A DNA stretch of 64,000 bases, taken from Cyanobium sp. N.Huapi 1H5 (GTDB taxonomy: Bacteria > Cyanobacteriota > Cyanobacteriia > PCC-6307 > Cyanobiaceae). The stretch lies in contig NZ_JAGQBH010000004.1 in assembly GCF_024345535.1 (NCBI RefSeq), forward strand, positions 124,001 through 188,000, written 5' to 3'. The notes under the pieces are model-generated. The model saw only the letters and a program-made list of their open reading frames with translations, did no database searches and was not told the origin of the DNA. Below, in pieces: positions 25,785 to 33,606 of the stretch. Every line of letters starts with the position of its first letter. Within the stretch, counting starts at the first letter, position 1. The translations under genes and the position numbers were made by a program.

Positions 25785-27149
25785 TCAGGGGGTGGAAGGG
25801 GCCGGCGGGGTGCTGCCGGGGAAGTACCGATCGACCAGCTCCTGCTTCATCAGCAGTTCACCGGGCTGAAAGCACTCGGCCAGGGTCTTCCAGGCCAGGT
25901 CCAGCGCAGCCTCCAGGGCGATGTCGACGTTGATGTCCATGAACCGGGCCTTGAACAGGCAACCGAACCGGATCAGGCGCTGGTCGTAGTCGGAGAGCTC
26001 GAACGCCATCGCCTGCTTCTGCTCCGCGTCCCTGGCACCGGAATAGAGACGGATGCAGGTATTCATGATCTGCTGATGGTCGTCGCGGGTGACCTTGCCG
26101 ATCACGTTCTGCTTGAGGCGGGACAGGGAACCGAACGGATCGAGCATGCCGTCATGCAGATAGAACTGCCCTTCGGTGATGTATCCCGTGTTGTCGGGCA
26201 CGGGGTGGGTGATGTCGTCGCCGGGCATGGTGGTGACCGTGAGCAAGGTCACCGATCCCCCCTTGGCATAGTCGGCCGCCTTCTCGTAGCGGCGGGCCAG
26301 CTGGGAATAGAGATCGCCCGGATAGCCCCGGTTGGCCGGGACCTGATCCATGGCGATGCTGATCTCCTTGAGGGCATCGGCGAAGGAGGTCATGTCGGTG
26401 AGCAGCACCAGCACCCGCTTCCCCTCTTCCACGGCGAAACGCTCGGCCACCGCCAGGGCCATGTCCGGAATCAGCAGGCGCTCGACGATCGGATCGGAGG
26501 CCAGGTTGACGAACATGACGGTGCGGGCGAAGACGCCGGCATCCTCGAAGGTCTGGCGAAAGGCGTAGTAGTCATCGAAGATCAGACCCAGGCCACCGAA
26601 CACAACCACATCGGCGTCAGCCTGGATCCCGATCCGGGCCAGGAACGCGTTGAAGGGCTCGCCGGACACGGAGAAGATCGGAATCTTCTGGCTCTCCACC
26701 AGGCAGTTGAAGACGTCGATCATCGGCACGTTTGTGCGGATCATCCGGGAGGCCAGAATCCGGCACATGGGATTGACCGAAGGCCCGCCGATGGGCACCT
26801 TGGGATCCTCCGAAAGCCCGGGACCCCCATCGATCGGTTCACCGGTGCCCCGGAACACCCGCCCGAGGATGTTGCCGGAATAGGTGGCCTCCATCGGATG
26901 GCCGAGGAAATGCACCGCCGAGTCGGTGGCCACCCCCTTGGTGCCGCGGAACACCTGCAGCGACACGGAATCCTGCTTCAGGGCGATCACCTGCGCCAGG
27001 GACGAGGTTCCATCGCGGTTCTGAACCACGGCCAGGTCGTTGAACCGGGGCGCCCCATCACGGTGGCTGGCGTCGGCCAGCACCTCCACGCGGAGAATAT
27101 CGCCGACGATCTCCAGAATCTTCGAGTAACTGACCAACGGGGCGGGCAT
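25785..27149 (-). CDS. atpB: V/A-type ATPase non-catalytic subunit B
   Basis: A 454-residue B subunit, the regulatory partner of A in the A3B3 head. It has the fold of A but no Walker A loop; in its place stands PIFSVSGEPFNAFLARIG. Other family motifs are VNLASDPIVERLLIPDMALA, VLLTDMTSFADALKEIS (the Walker B-like Asp), PGDDITHPVPDNTGYITEGQ, of which PGDDITHP is the best marker, and a C-terminal RYFPGS. ATG 27149 (MPAPLVSYSKI) fits the family start. It is the first gene of the operon, whereas in chlamydial-type operons E is first. Its promoter must lie in the gap shared with ppk2. Confidence 0.95.
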   Translation of the reverse strand: MPAPLVSYSKILEIVGDILRVEVLADASHRDGAPRFNDLAVVQNRDGTSSLAQVIALKQDSVSLQVFRGTKGVATDSAVHFLGHPMEATYSGNILGRVFRGTGEPIDGGPGLSEDPKVPIGGPSVNPMCRILASRMIRTNVPMIDVFNCLVESQKIPIFSVSGEPFNAFLARIGIQADADVVVFGGLGLIFDDYYAFRQTFEDAGVFARTVMFVNLASDPIVERLLIPDMALAVAERFAVEEGKRVLVLLTDMTSFADALKEISIAMDQVPANRGYPGDLYSQLARRYEKAADYAKGGSVTLLTVTTMPGDDITHPVPDNTGYITEGQFYLHDGMLDPFGSLSRLKQNVIGKVTRDDHQQIMNTCIRLYSGARDAEQKQAMAFELSDYDQRLIRFGCLFKARFMDINVDIALEAALDLAWKTLAECFQPGELLMKQELVDRYFPGSTPPAPSTP

Positions 27150-27459
27150 GGGGAAATCGACCTGAGAATCAGGGGAAGGGCCTTCAGAACACCGGTCTGT
27201 TCTCCCCTTTCACTGTAATCAGCGAGCCTGAAAAACCATCGGGATAAGGTTTGTTCTTCATGGCTGACGACCCCACACACTGTGGCTATGGTGAAAAACT
27301 GGGCACGGCCGAGCGGAGCACTGCCTGCTGGAAAAAGGGTTGCGAATGGCTTGCGAAAGGTTTACGCCTGGCTCGCGAATGGTTTACGAATAATGGCAAC
27401 CCGATCCGGGGCCGCGCTCTGACGACTTAACACTGGAAACGAGGCAAGGAGAGAGGGGA
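27150..27459. promoter_or_regulatory. Divergent regulatory gap between the V/A-ATPase operon and ppk2
   Basis: This 310-nt gap serves two opposite genes. Its ppk2-side half holds the tandem 11-bp repeats listed separately. Its ATPase-side half (27150-27330) would be the operon's leader; it has several short AT-rich stretches (for example TTATCC, GATTACA read on the minus strand) but no promoter I can place with confidence. A 25-codon frame on the minus strand (27261-27184, starting MKNKPYPDG) could be a leader peptide, without a clear ribosome-binding site. On the ppk2 side, AAGGAGAGAGGGGA just before 27460 is a strong ribosome-binding site. Confidence 0.6.
27338..27392 (+). repeat. Five tandem 11-bp direct repeats (operator-like)
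   Basis: Five adjacent 11-mers without gaps: GGTTGCGAATG, GCTTGCGAAAG, GTTTACGCCTG, GCTCGCGAATG and GTTTACGAATA. The consensus is GNTTRCGAAWG. Units 2+3 and 4+5 also form a 22-bp super-repeat (16 of the first 18 positions equal). A weaker sixth unit may precede (27327-27337). Direct repeats spaced by 11 bp, one helical turn, are the usual binding pattern of OmpR/PhoB-family response regulators. The array ends 67 nt before the ppk2 start and lies about 190 nt before the ATPase operon. The regulator is unknown. Confidence 0.85.
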
Positions 27460-28362
27460 ATGGAGAAACAGGATTTCCTCGAGCGCGCCAGAACATTCGC
27501 CAGGCCCTTCCGGATCGAGGATGGAAAGGATTTCCACCTGAAGAACTTTGATCCCGGCGATACGTTGCATCTGGATCAGGAAGACAAACCCCGTGCCCAG
27601 GAGGCGCTCTCCATGGGCGTGCAGATGCTGGCGCACTTCCAGGATCTTCTCTATGCCCAGGATCGTTACGCCCTGCTGCTGATCTTCCAGGCGATGGATG
27701 CGGCGGGCAAGGACGGCACCATCAAGCATGTGATGAGCGGGGTCAATCCCCAGGGATGCCAGGTGACCTCCTTCAAGGCGCCTTCATCGGTGGACCTGGA
27801 CCATGATTTCCTGTGGCGATCCAACAATGCCCTGCCTGAACGGGGCCGGATCGGCATCTTCAACCGCAGTTATTACGAGGAAACGCTGGTGGTTCGGGTG
27901 CATCCGGAAATGCTGGCCCGGCAGACGCTTCCGCCCGAGCGCATCACCAGAAGCATCTGGGACGAGCGTTTTCAGGACATCAGGAACTACGAAACCTACC
28001 TGAACAACAATGGCATCATCGTCAGGAAGTTCTTCCTGAACGTCTCCAGAAAGGAGCAGCGCAAGCGCTTCCTCGCGCGCCTCGACCGCCCCGAGAAGAA
28101 CTGGAAGTTCTCCGCCAACGACATCAAGGAACGGGCCTTCTGGGATGACTACATGGACGCCTACAACGAAACCATCCGGCACACAGCCAGTCGCCACGCC
28201 CCCTGGTATGTCGTGCCCGCCGACAACAAGTGGTTCACCCGCATCGCCGTGGCGGCCGCCATCATCGAAACCCTGGATTCCCTGCACCTGCGTTATCCCG
28301 AGGTGAGCCCGGAAGCCCGCGCCCAGCTGGATGCTGCCCGGGCCATCCTGGAGAAGGGCTGA
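27460..28362 (+). CDS. ppk2: Polyphosphate kinase 2 (PPK2 family)
   Basis: A 300-residue single-domain PPK2. It moves phosphate between polyphosphate and nucleotides, usually making nucleoside di- or triphosphate from polyphosphate. Walker A is MDAAGKDGTIKH (about residues 79-90), the Walker B-like Asp is in DLDHDFLWR, the lid is NRSYYEETLVVRVHPE, and the C-terminal part has ERAFWDDYMDAYNE and APWYVVPADNKWF. Whether it prefers AMP or ADP cannot be told here. A strong ribosome-binding site stands before ATG 27460. It is divergent from the ATPase operon across the 11-bp repeat array and convergent with trpC. Codon use is slightly less GC-rich than in its neighbours. Confidence 0.93.
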   Translation: MEKQDFLERARTFARPFRIEDGKDFHLKNFDPGDTLHLDQEDKPRAQEALSMGVQMLAHFQDLLYAQDRYALLLIFQAMDAAGKDGTIKHVMSGVNPQGCQVTSFKAPSSVDLDHDFLWRSNNALPERGRIGIFNRSYYEETLVVRVHPEMLARQTLPPERITRSIWDERFQDIRNYETYLNNNGIIVRKFFLNVSRKEQRKRFLARLDRPEKNWKFSANDIKERAFWDDYMDAYNETIRHTASRHAPWYVVPADNKWFTRIAVAAAIIETLDSLHLRYPEVSPEARAQLDAARAILEKG

Positions 28363-28393
28363 GCGCCCCCCGCCACCCGCGGCCCTGAGGACC

Positions 28394-29278
28394 TCAGCCC
28401 CCGATCAGGGTCTCCAGGGCTGCCGTCACGTCGTCCTGGCGCATCAGCGCTTCCCCCACCAGCACCGCGTCGGCGCCGGCGCCGACGGCCCGATCCAGAT
28501 CCTCCCGGCTGAACAGGCCCGATTCGCTCACCAGCAGGGCACCACGGCTACGCACCTGCTCGCCGAAGCGTTCCATCAGTTGTTCGGTGGTGGCCAGATC
28601 CACCGTGAAGCTGGCCAGATCGCGGTTGTTGATGCCGATCAGGTTCACACCCTCCAGCTGCAGCACCCGCTCCATCTCGGCCCCGTCGTGCACCTCCACC
28701 AGCACCGCCAGCCCCAGGCCCCGGGCCACCTTGAGCAGGTAGGCCAGATCCTGGTCGGTGAGGATCGCCGCGATCAGCAAGGCCGCATCGGCCCCGGCGG
28801 CCCGGGCCTGGAACAGCTGGTAGGGCGTGAGGATGAAGTCCTTGCAGAGCAGGGGAAGCTCGACGGCCTCCCGCACCGCCACCAGTACCTCGAAGCCCCC
28901 TTGGAAGAAGCGCTTGTCGGTGAGGACCGACAGGCAGCTGGCGCCGCCGTCCCGGTAGCCCCGGGCGATGGCGACCGGGTCGAAGTCCTCCCGGATCACC
29001 CCCTTGCTGGGGCTGGCCTTCTTGATCTCGGCGATCACCGCCGGTTTGCGGCAGCTGGCCCGCAGGCCCGCCAGAAAATCCCTGGTGGGGGGCAGCTCGG
29101 CCACCTGCTGCTTGAGGGACTCCAGGCTCACCCGCTCCCGGGCGGCCGTCACTTCCCGGTCCTTCTCCCAGACGATCTCCTCAAGGATGTGGCGGGGGCT
29201 CTCCTCGGGGTGGGGGGTGCCGAATTCCAGGTGGGCCACCCGCACCGAGGGGTTGGGGGGCCGGCGACGGATCTCCAT
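28394..29278 (-). CDS. trpC: Indole-3-glycerol-phosphate synthase
   Basis: A 294-residue TIM-barrel enzyme of tryptophan synthesis that closes CdRP to indole-3-glycerol phosphate. Family motifs are [15 protein letters not shown] (catalytic Lys), [54 protein letters not shown] and [12 protein letters not shown], with phosphate-binding [12 protein letters not shown]. The N-terminal extension starting [10 protein letters not shown] is usual in cyanobacteria and supports ATG 29278; a GTG three codons earlier overlaps lpdA. It begins 1 nt before the lpdA stop region ends and is the last gene of a minus-strand run. It does not fuse with trpF. Confidence 0.95.
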   Translation of the reverse strand: MEIRRRPPNPSVRVAHLEFGTPHPEESPRHILEEIVWEKDREVTAARERVSLESLKQQVAELPPTRDFLAGLRASCRKPAVIAEIKKASPSKGVIREDFDPVAIARGYRDGGASCLSVLTDKRFFQGGFEVLVAVREAVELPLLCKDFILTPYQLFQARAAGADAALLIAAILTDQDLAYLLKVARGLGLAVLVEVHDGAEMERVLQLEGVNLIGINNRDLASFTVDLATTEQLMERFGEQVRSRGALLVSESGLFSREDLDRAVGAGADAVLVGEALMRQDDVTAALETLIGG

Positions 29279-29279
29279 C

Positions 29280-30779
29280 TCAGGCACCCACCGCCGTGGC
29301 CAGGCTGGCGGCGGCCTGCTTGTAGGCCACTTCCACCACCTCGCTCAGGGTGGGGTGGGTGTGCACCTCGCTGGCCAGCTGCCGCACCCCCTGGCGCCGG
29401 GCCACCGCGTTGGCGATCTCCTGGATCAGGTCGGCGGCATGGAGGCCATAGATGTGGGCTCCCAGCACCTCGCCGGTGTCCTTGCGGAACAGCAGCTTCA
29501 GCAGGCCGTCGCTCTCCAGTTCGGCCAGGGCCTTGGAGTTGGCCTTGAAGTAGCTGCGCACAGCTCCCAGCTCGAAGCCCTCGGCGGCGGCCAGCTCCCT
29601 GGCGTCGGCTTCCGACAGCCCCACCGAGCTGATCTCCGGGTGGGTGAAGGTGGCGGCGGGGATCGAGCGGTAATCGATGCGGCGGGCGTGGCCGAGGATG
29701 TTCTCGATCGCCACCGTGCCCTGGGCGGCGGCGGTGTGGGCCAGCATCATTTTTCCGGTCACGTCCCCGACGGCCCAGAGGTGGGGCACGGGCGCCCCGT
29801 TCGCCAGCACCCGCAGCCCGTCGTCCACGGGGATGAAGCCCCGGTTGGTCTCCACCCCCACGCTGGCCAGGTTGAGGTCCTTGCTCACGGGCACCCGGCC
29901 GGTGGCCACCAGCACCGCGTCCACCTCCAGGGTCTCCACCGGCTCGCGGGTGGCCATGTCCACCAGCTCGATCTTGACCGGGCAGCCGGGGGTGATCCTG
30001 CTGGCCAGCACGCCGGAACGGGCGTCGATGTCGCGGCCATCGATCAGGTGGCGGGCGGCGATCTTGGCGATGTCCGGATCGAAGGTGGGCATCACCCGGT
30101 CGAGCGCCTCGATCATGGTGACCTCACAGCCCAGGGCGGTGTAGACGTCGGCGAACTCCAGGCCGATGTAGCCACTGCCGATGATCGTGATCCAGCGGGG
30201 CAGCCACTCCAGGTTGATGGCCTCGTCGCTGGTGAACACGGTGCGGCCGTCGGTCTCGATGCCGGGGGGCACAAAGGGGTCGGAGCCGGTGGCGATGATC
30301 ACCTCCCGGGCCGCATACACCCGCTCCACCCCGCTGGCCTCGCGCACCGCCACCCGCTGGGGGCCGTCGAGGCGTCCCTTGCCCCGCAGGATCGTGGTGC
30401 CGGCCCGCTCCAGGGTCTTGGTCAGGTTGGTGCGGATCGTGGCCACCAGCTGGGCGGCATGGTCGGCGATCTTCTGGCGCTCGAAGCGCACCGGCGCCGC
30501 ATGGATGCCAAAACCCTTGAGGTGCTCGGCGTCGGCGAGCTCCCGCACCCGGCCGCTGGCCGCCAGCAGGGCCTTGGAGGGGACACAGCCCCGGTTGACG
30601 CAGGTGCCGCCCATGTCGCGGGATTCCACGATCGCCACCTTCAGGCCATGCTCGGCGCCGTGCTTGGCCGCATCGAAACCGCCATAACCGGCACCGATCA
30701 CGATCACGTCGAAATCGAACCCGGAGGGAGGGGAGGCGGGTGCTGCGGTCACCGGACGGGGCTGCATGGGTAGCGGCAT
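29280..30779 (-). CDS. lpdA: Dihydrolipoyl dehydrogenase
   Basis: A 499-residue flavoprotein, the E3 part of pyruvate dehydrogenase and glycine cleavage. It reoxidises dihydrolipoamide with NAD+. The FAD loop is [17 protein letters not shown], the redox disulfide is [13 protein letters not shown], the NAD loop is [16 protein letters not shown], and the C-terminal interface has the His-Glu pair in [18 protein letters not shown] 30779 (MPLPMQPRP) has AGGGGAG very close upstream; ATG 30767 is an alternative. The next gene (trpC) starts 1 nt away. It follows an RNA methyltransferase in the same direction. Confidence 0.95.
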   Translation of the reverse strand: MPLPMQPRPVTAAPASPPSGFDFDVIVIGAGYGGFDAAKHGAEHGLKVAIVESRDMGGTCVNRGCVPSKALLAASGRVRELADAEHLKGFGIHAAPVRFERQKIADHAAQLVATIRTNLTKTLERAGTTILRGKGRLDGPQRVAVREASGVERVYAAREVIIATGSDPFVPPGIETDGRTVFTSDEAINLEWLPRWITIIGSGYIGLEFADVYTALGCEVTMIEALDRVMPTFDPDIAKIAARHLIDGRDIDARSGVLASRITPGCPVKIELVDMATREPVETLEVDAVLVATGRVPVSKDLNLASVGVETNRGFIPVDDGLRVLANGAPVPHLWAVGDVTGKMMLAHTAAAQGTVAIENILGHARRIDYRSIPAATFTHPEISSVGLSEADARELAAAEGFELGAVRSYFKANSKALAELESDGLLKLLFRKDTGEVLGAHIYGLHAADLIQEIANAVARRQGVRQLASEVHTHPTLSEVVEVAYKQAAASLATAVGA

Positions 30780-30788
30780 TCTCCCCTG

Positions 30789-31649
30789 TCAGGCCCCGGG
30801 GCGGCCGTGGGCCTGGCGGGGGCGCTCCAGCAGCAGCAGGGCGGCCGCGGCCGCCACATTCAGCGACTCCACCGCCGGGCTGTGGGGGATCGTCACCCGC
30901 CGGTCGGCCAGCCGGGCCAGCTCCGGGGCCAGCCCCGCCCCCTCGTTGCCCAGCAGCAGGGCCGTGGGGCGGCGCCAGTCCAGCTCCCAGTAGGGCTGGG
31001 CGGCGCCGCCCGCCTCGGGCACCACCGCCGCCACCAGCTGCACGCCCCGCTCCCGGGCCGCGGCCAGGCGGCCAGGAAGATCGGTGGCCGCCATCCGCAC
31101 GAGCGGCAGGGCCAGGGCCGCGCCGCTGGAGGCGCGCAGCACCTTGGGCTGCAGGGGGTCGGCCCCCTCCGACAGCCACACCTGATCCACCCCCGCCGCC
31201 AGCGCCGTGCGCAGCAGGGTGCCCAGGTTGCCCGGATCCTGAAGCCGGTCGAGGACCAGGACGAAATCGGGCGGCCCCGCCGCCGGGGCGGGCAGGTCGA
31301 CGGCCGCCAGGGTCAGCAGCACCCCGTCGGGATGGCCGGTGGTGGCGGCGGCGGCCAGAACCTCGGGGATGGCGATCCGCAGCCGGCCAGGATCCGGCAC
31401 CCGCTCCAGCAGGGCGCCATGGCGATCCAGCCAGTCGGGGGTGGCCAGCAGCTGGACAGGCCGCAGACCGAGGGCGAGGGCCTCCTGCAGCAGGTGGGTC
31501 CCCTCCAGCAGGATCAGGCCCTGCTCGTTCCTGCCGCTGGGCCGGTGCAGGCGCCGCAGGGCCTGGACCAGGGGATTGCGGACGCTGCGGATCGGCTCGC
31601 TGCCCGGCTGCAGCCCGCGCTGATCAGGGGAGGGACCCGGGGATGTCAG
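30789..31649 (-). CDS. SpoU-family tRNA/rRNA 2'-O-methyltransferase with probable CTG start
   Basis: A SPOUT-fold RNA methyltransferase of about 286 residues. The catalytic part has LVLDRLQDPGNLGTLLRTA (motif 1), LLLGNEGAGLAPE (motif 2) and IPHSPAVESLNVAAAAALLL (motif 3, knotted SAM site). The N-terminal substrate-binding domain is also present (RNPLVQALRRLH, LILLEGTHLLQEAL), but no ATG, GTG or TTG stands before it in frame; the first such codon, GTG 31400, would cut the domain off. CTG at 31649 overlaps the stop of the preceding gene as CTGA, just as ATGA couplings do elsewhere here, so I take it as the start. A sequence error is the alternative. Confidence 0.75.
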   Translation of the reverse strand: MTSPGPSPDQRGLQPGSEPIRSVRNPLVQALRRLHRPSGRNEQGLILLEGTHLLQEALALGLRPVQLLATPDWLDRHGALLERVPDPGRLRIAIPEVLAAAATTGHPDGVLLTLAAVDLPAPAAGPPDFVLVLDRLQDPGNLGTLLRTALAAGVDQVWLSEGADPLQPKVLRASSGAALALPLVRMAATDLPGRLAAARERGVQLVAAVVPEAGGAAQPYWELDWRRPTALLLGNEGAGLAPELARLADRRVTIPHSPAVESLNVAAAAALLLLERPRQAHGRPGA

Positions 31650-31894
31650 ATCGTCTTGCGGCGCCGGAGCTTGAGGTGATCGTGGATGACCAGGTCGTCG
31701 TCGCTGAGGTCGAGCCCCTTGAAGGCCGCCACCTCGCCACGGATCCCCTCGGCCTTGAGGTTCGCCACAAGGCGGTCGATGACGATGTCCTCCACCTTGT
31801 TCTGGTCGTACTCGTCCGGGGTCAGACGCTCCAGAAATCTGCCGATGTTCGCGGCGACGACGTCGGAAGCGTTGGTGATCTTGAGGACAATCAT
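31646..31894 (-). CDS. Small conserved-looking hypothetical protein
   Basis: An 82-residue soluble protein starting MIVLKITNASDVVAANIG, with an acidic middle (TPDEYDQNKVEDIVID) and a basic C-terminus (HLKLRRRKTI). I do not recognise a function, though similar small proteins occur in cyanobacteria. Its ATG is only 10 nt after the 3' end of tRNA-Leu(CAG), and the spacer TAGTTAATTC has no Shine-Dalgarno, so after tRNA processing its mRNA would be nearly leaderless. It overlaps the RNA methyltransferase start by 4 nt. Confidence 0.7.
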   Translation of the reverse strand: MIVLKITNASDVVAANIGRFLERLTPDEYDQNKVEDIVIDRLVANLKAEGIRGEVAAFKGLDLSDDDLVIHDHLKLRRRKTI

Positions 31895-31904
31895 GAATTA
31901 ACTA

Positions 31905-31988
31905 TGCGGATGGGGAGACTTGAACTCCCACGACATTGCTGCCACTAGTACCTGAAACTAGCGCGTCTACCAATTCCGCCACATCCGC
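31905..31988 (-). tRNA. tRNA-Leu(CAG)
   Basis: An 84-nt class II tRNA with anticodon CAG in the loop TTCAGGT, acceptor stem GCGGATG/CATCCGC, a long variable arm and T-arm GGGAG-TTCAAGT-CTCCC. CCA is not encoded. It reads CTG, by far the commonest Leu codon in this genome. A protein gene starts 10 nt after it on the same strand. Confidence 0.97.
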
Positions 31989-32166
31989 GGGCGTGTAGCC
32001 GCCACGGTGACCGCGGCGCTGAACGGAGCATAAATCATCACCGGCAACCCACCCCTCCGGACCCCGGCGGCAAGTGGGTGGCAAGACAGTTTGAGCGGCG
32101 ACCCCCTAGACGACGGGATCATTCGTTGTCAAGATGCCCCCGAAATTGATACCAGGACTCCTGTCC

Positions 32167-33474
32167 ATGACCGTATCCCCCATGCCTGTCAAGGCCATCG
32201 CCGGCACCAGGCTGGAGATCAGTGGTGGACGGCGTCTTGACGGGGAACTGAGGGTCAGCGGCGCCAAGAATTCGGCCCTGGTGCTGATGGCCGCCTGCCT
32301 GCTCACCGAAGACGGGCTGCGGCTCAGCAACGTTCCTCCCCTGACCGACATCACGGCCATGGGGGAGATCCTCTCCGCCCTCGGGGTGCGGGTCCAGCGC
32401 GGCGGCGACGCGATCGTCCTCCACGGCGATCACATCACCACCGCCGCCCCGCCCTACGAGCTGGTCAACAGCCTGCGGGCCAGCTTCTTCTGCATCGGCC
32501 CCCTCCTGGCCCGCATGGGGATGGCCCAGGTGCCCCTGCCGGGCGGCTGCCAGATCGGCACCCGGCCGGTGGTGGAGCACGTCAAGGGTCTCAAGGCCCT
32601 CGGCGCCCAGGTCACCATTGAGCACGGCGTGGTCACCGCCGTGGTACCCGGCCGCCAGCGCCGCCTCACCGGCGGCCACATCCACCTCGACTGCCCCAGC
32701 GTCGGCGCCACCGAGACCCTGATGATGGCGGCGGCCCTCGCCGACGGCGAGACGGTCATCGACAACGCCGCCCAGGAGCCCGAGGTGATCGACCTGGCCC
32801 GGCTGCTGCTGGCCATGGGGGCCAAGGTGCGCGGCGCCGGCACCCCCACCATCACCATCGTCGGCGTGGAGCGGCTCCATGGCGCCGACTACGCCGTCAT
32901 CCCCGACCGCATCGAGGCGGGCACGTTCCTGCTGGCCGGCGCCATCACCCGTTCGCGGCTGCGGGTCTTCCCCGCCCTGCCCGAGCACCTGGGCGCCGTG
33001 ATCACCAAGCTCGAGGAGGCGGGCTGCCGCATCGAGGCCGACGGACAGGGCCTGATCCTCACCGCCAGCAAGGTGCGGGCCGTCGATCTGCGCACCCAGC
33101 CCTTCCCCGGCTTCCCCACCGACCTGCAGGCTCCGTTCATGGCCCTGCTGGCCACCGCCGAGGGCACCAGCATGGTGGTGGAGAACATCTTCGAGAACCG
33201 TCTGCAGCACGTGGCCGAGCTGCAGCGCATGGGCGCCTCGATCCGCATGCAGGGCAACACCGCCTGCGTCGAGGGGGTGGCCCGGCTCAGCGGTGCCCCG
33301 GTCCACGGCACCGACCTGCGCGCCTCCGCCGCCATGGTGCTCGCCGGCCTCGCCGCCGATGGCATCACCACCGTGCGGGGCCTGGAATACCTCGACCGGG
33401 GCTACGCCGATCTGGAGGGCAAGCTCAACGCCGCCGGCGCCTCCATCCGCAGACTGCCCACCCCCGCCGCCTAG
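32167..33474 (+). CDS. murA: UDP-N-acetylglucosamine 1-carboxyvinyltransferase MurA
   Basis: A 435-residue enzyme for the first committed step of peptidoglycan synthesis: enolpyruvyl transfer from PEP to UDP-GlcNAc in the cytoplasm. [18 protein letters not shown] holds the conserved Lys-Asn pair, and [16 protein letters not shown] carries the active-site Cys, the fosfomycin target, so the enzyme is predicted to be fosfomycin sensitive. ATG 32167 is chosen because AGGACT stands about 9 nt before it; ATG 32134 and 32182 are alternatives. It is followed after 12 nt by tRNA-Leu(CAA) and then argD, so all three may share a transcript. Confidence 0.95.
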   Translation: MTVSPMPVKAIAGTRLEISGGRRLDGELRVSGAKNSALVLMAACLLTEDGLRLSNVPPLTDITAMGEILSALGVRVQRGGDAIVLHGDHITTAAPPYELVNSLRASFFCIGPLLARMGMAQVPLPGGCQIGTRPVVEHVKGLKALGAQVTIEHGVVTAVVPGRQRRLTGGHIHLDCPSVGATETLMMAAALADGETVIDNAAQEPEVIDLARLLLAMGAKVRGAGTPTITIVGVERLHGADYAVIPDRIEAGTFLLAGAITRSRLRVFPALPEHLGAVITKLEEAGCRIEADGQGLILTASKVRAVDLRTQPFPGFPTDLQAPFMALLATAEGTSMVVENIFENRLQHVAELQRMGASIRMQGNTACVEGVARLSGAPVHGTDLRASAAMVLAGLAADGITTVRGLEYLDRGYADLEGKLNAAGASIRRLPTPAA

Positions 33475-33486
33475 AGTCCCCCCTTC

Positions 33487-33568
33487 GGGAGCGTGCCGGA
33501 ATTGGTAGACGGACTCGACTCAAAATCGAGCGCCTTCGGGCATGTGGGTTCGAGTCCCACCGCTCCCA
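33487..33568 (+). tRNA. tRNA-Leu(CAA)
   Basis: An 82-nt class II tRNA: acceptor stem GGGAGCG/CGCTCCC, anticodon stem CTCGA/TCGAG with loop CTCAAAA (anticodon CAA), long variable arm, T-arm GTGGG-TTCGAGT-CCCAC. It lies 12 nt after murA and 38 nt before argD, all on the plus strand. Confidence 0.97.
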
Positions 33569-33606
33569 TCCAGCCGGCACCTGTCGCGACGTCACTCGCC
33601 CCGGTG

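Noticed and set aside
19581..27149. Assembly contamination by foreign DNA
   Set aside because: The block overlaps a native-looking methyltransferase gene, has similar GC and contains a HIP1 octamer near 22210. I cannot exclude it fully without read data.
27338..27392. CRISPR array
   Set aside because: Repeats are 11 bp and adjacent with no spacers; no cas genes are near.
27338..27392. Classical cyanobacterial Pho box or HLR1 element
   Set aside because: The phase fits an OmpR-family site, but the bases (GNTTRCGAAWG) do not match CTTAACCT-type Pho boxes, and HLR1 repeats are spaced 10 bp rather than 11.
19581..28362. Genomic island with integrase or tRNA attachment site
   Set aside because: No integrase, transposase or flanking direct repeat was seen, and the nearest tRNA is at 31.9 kb.
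33493..33606. Longer argD start at 33493
   Set aside because: That frame begins within tRNA-Leu(CAA), so the extra residues are translated tRNA sequence.
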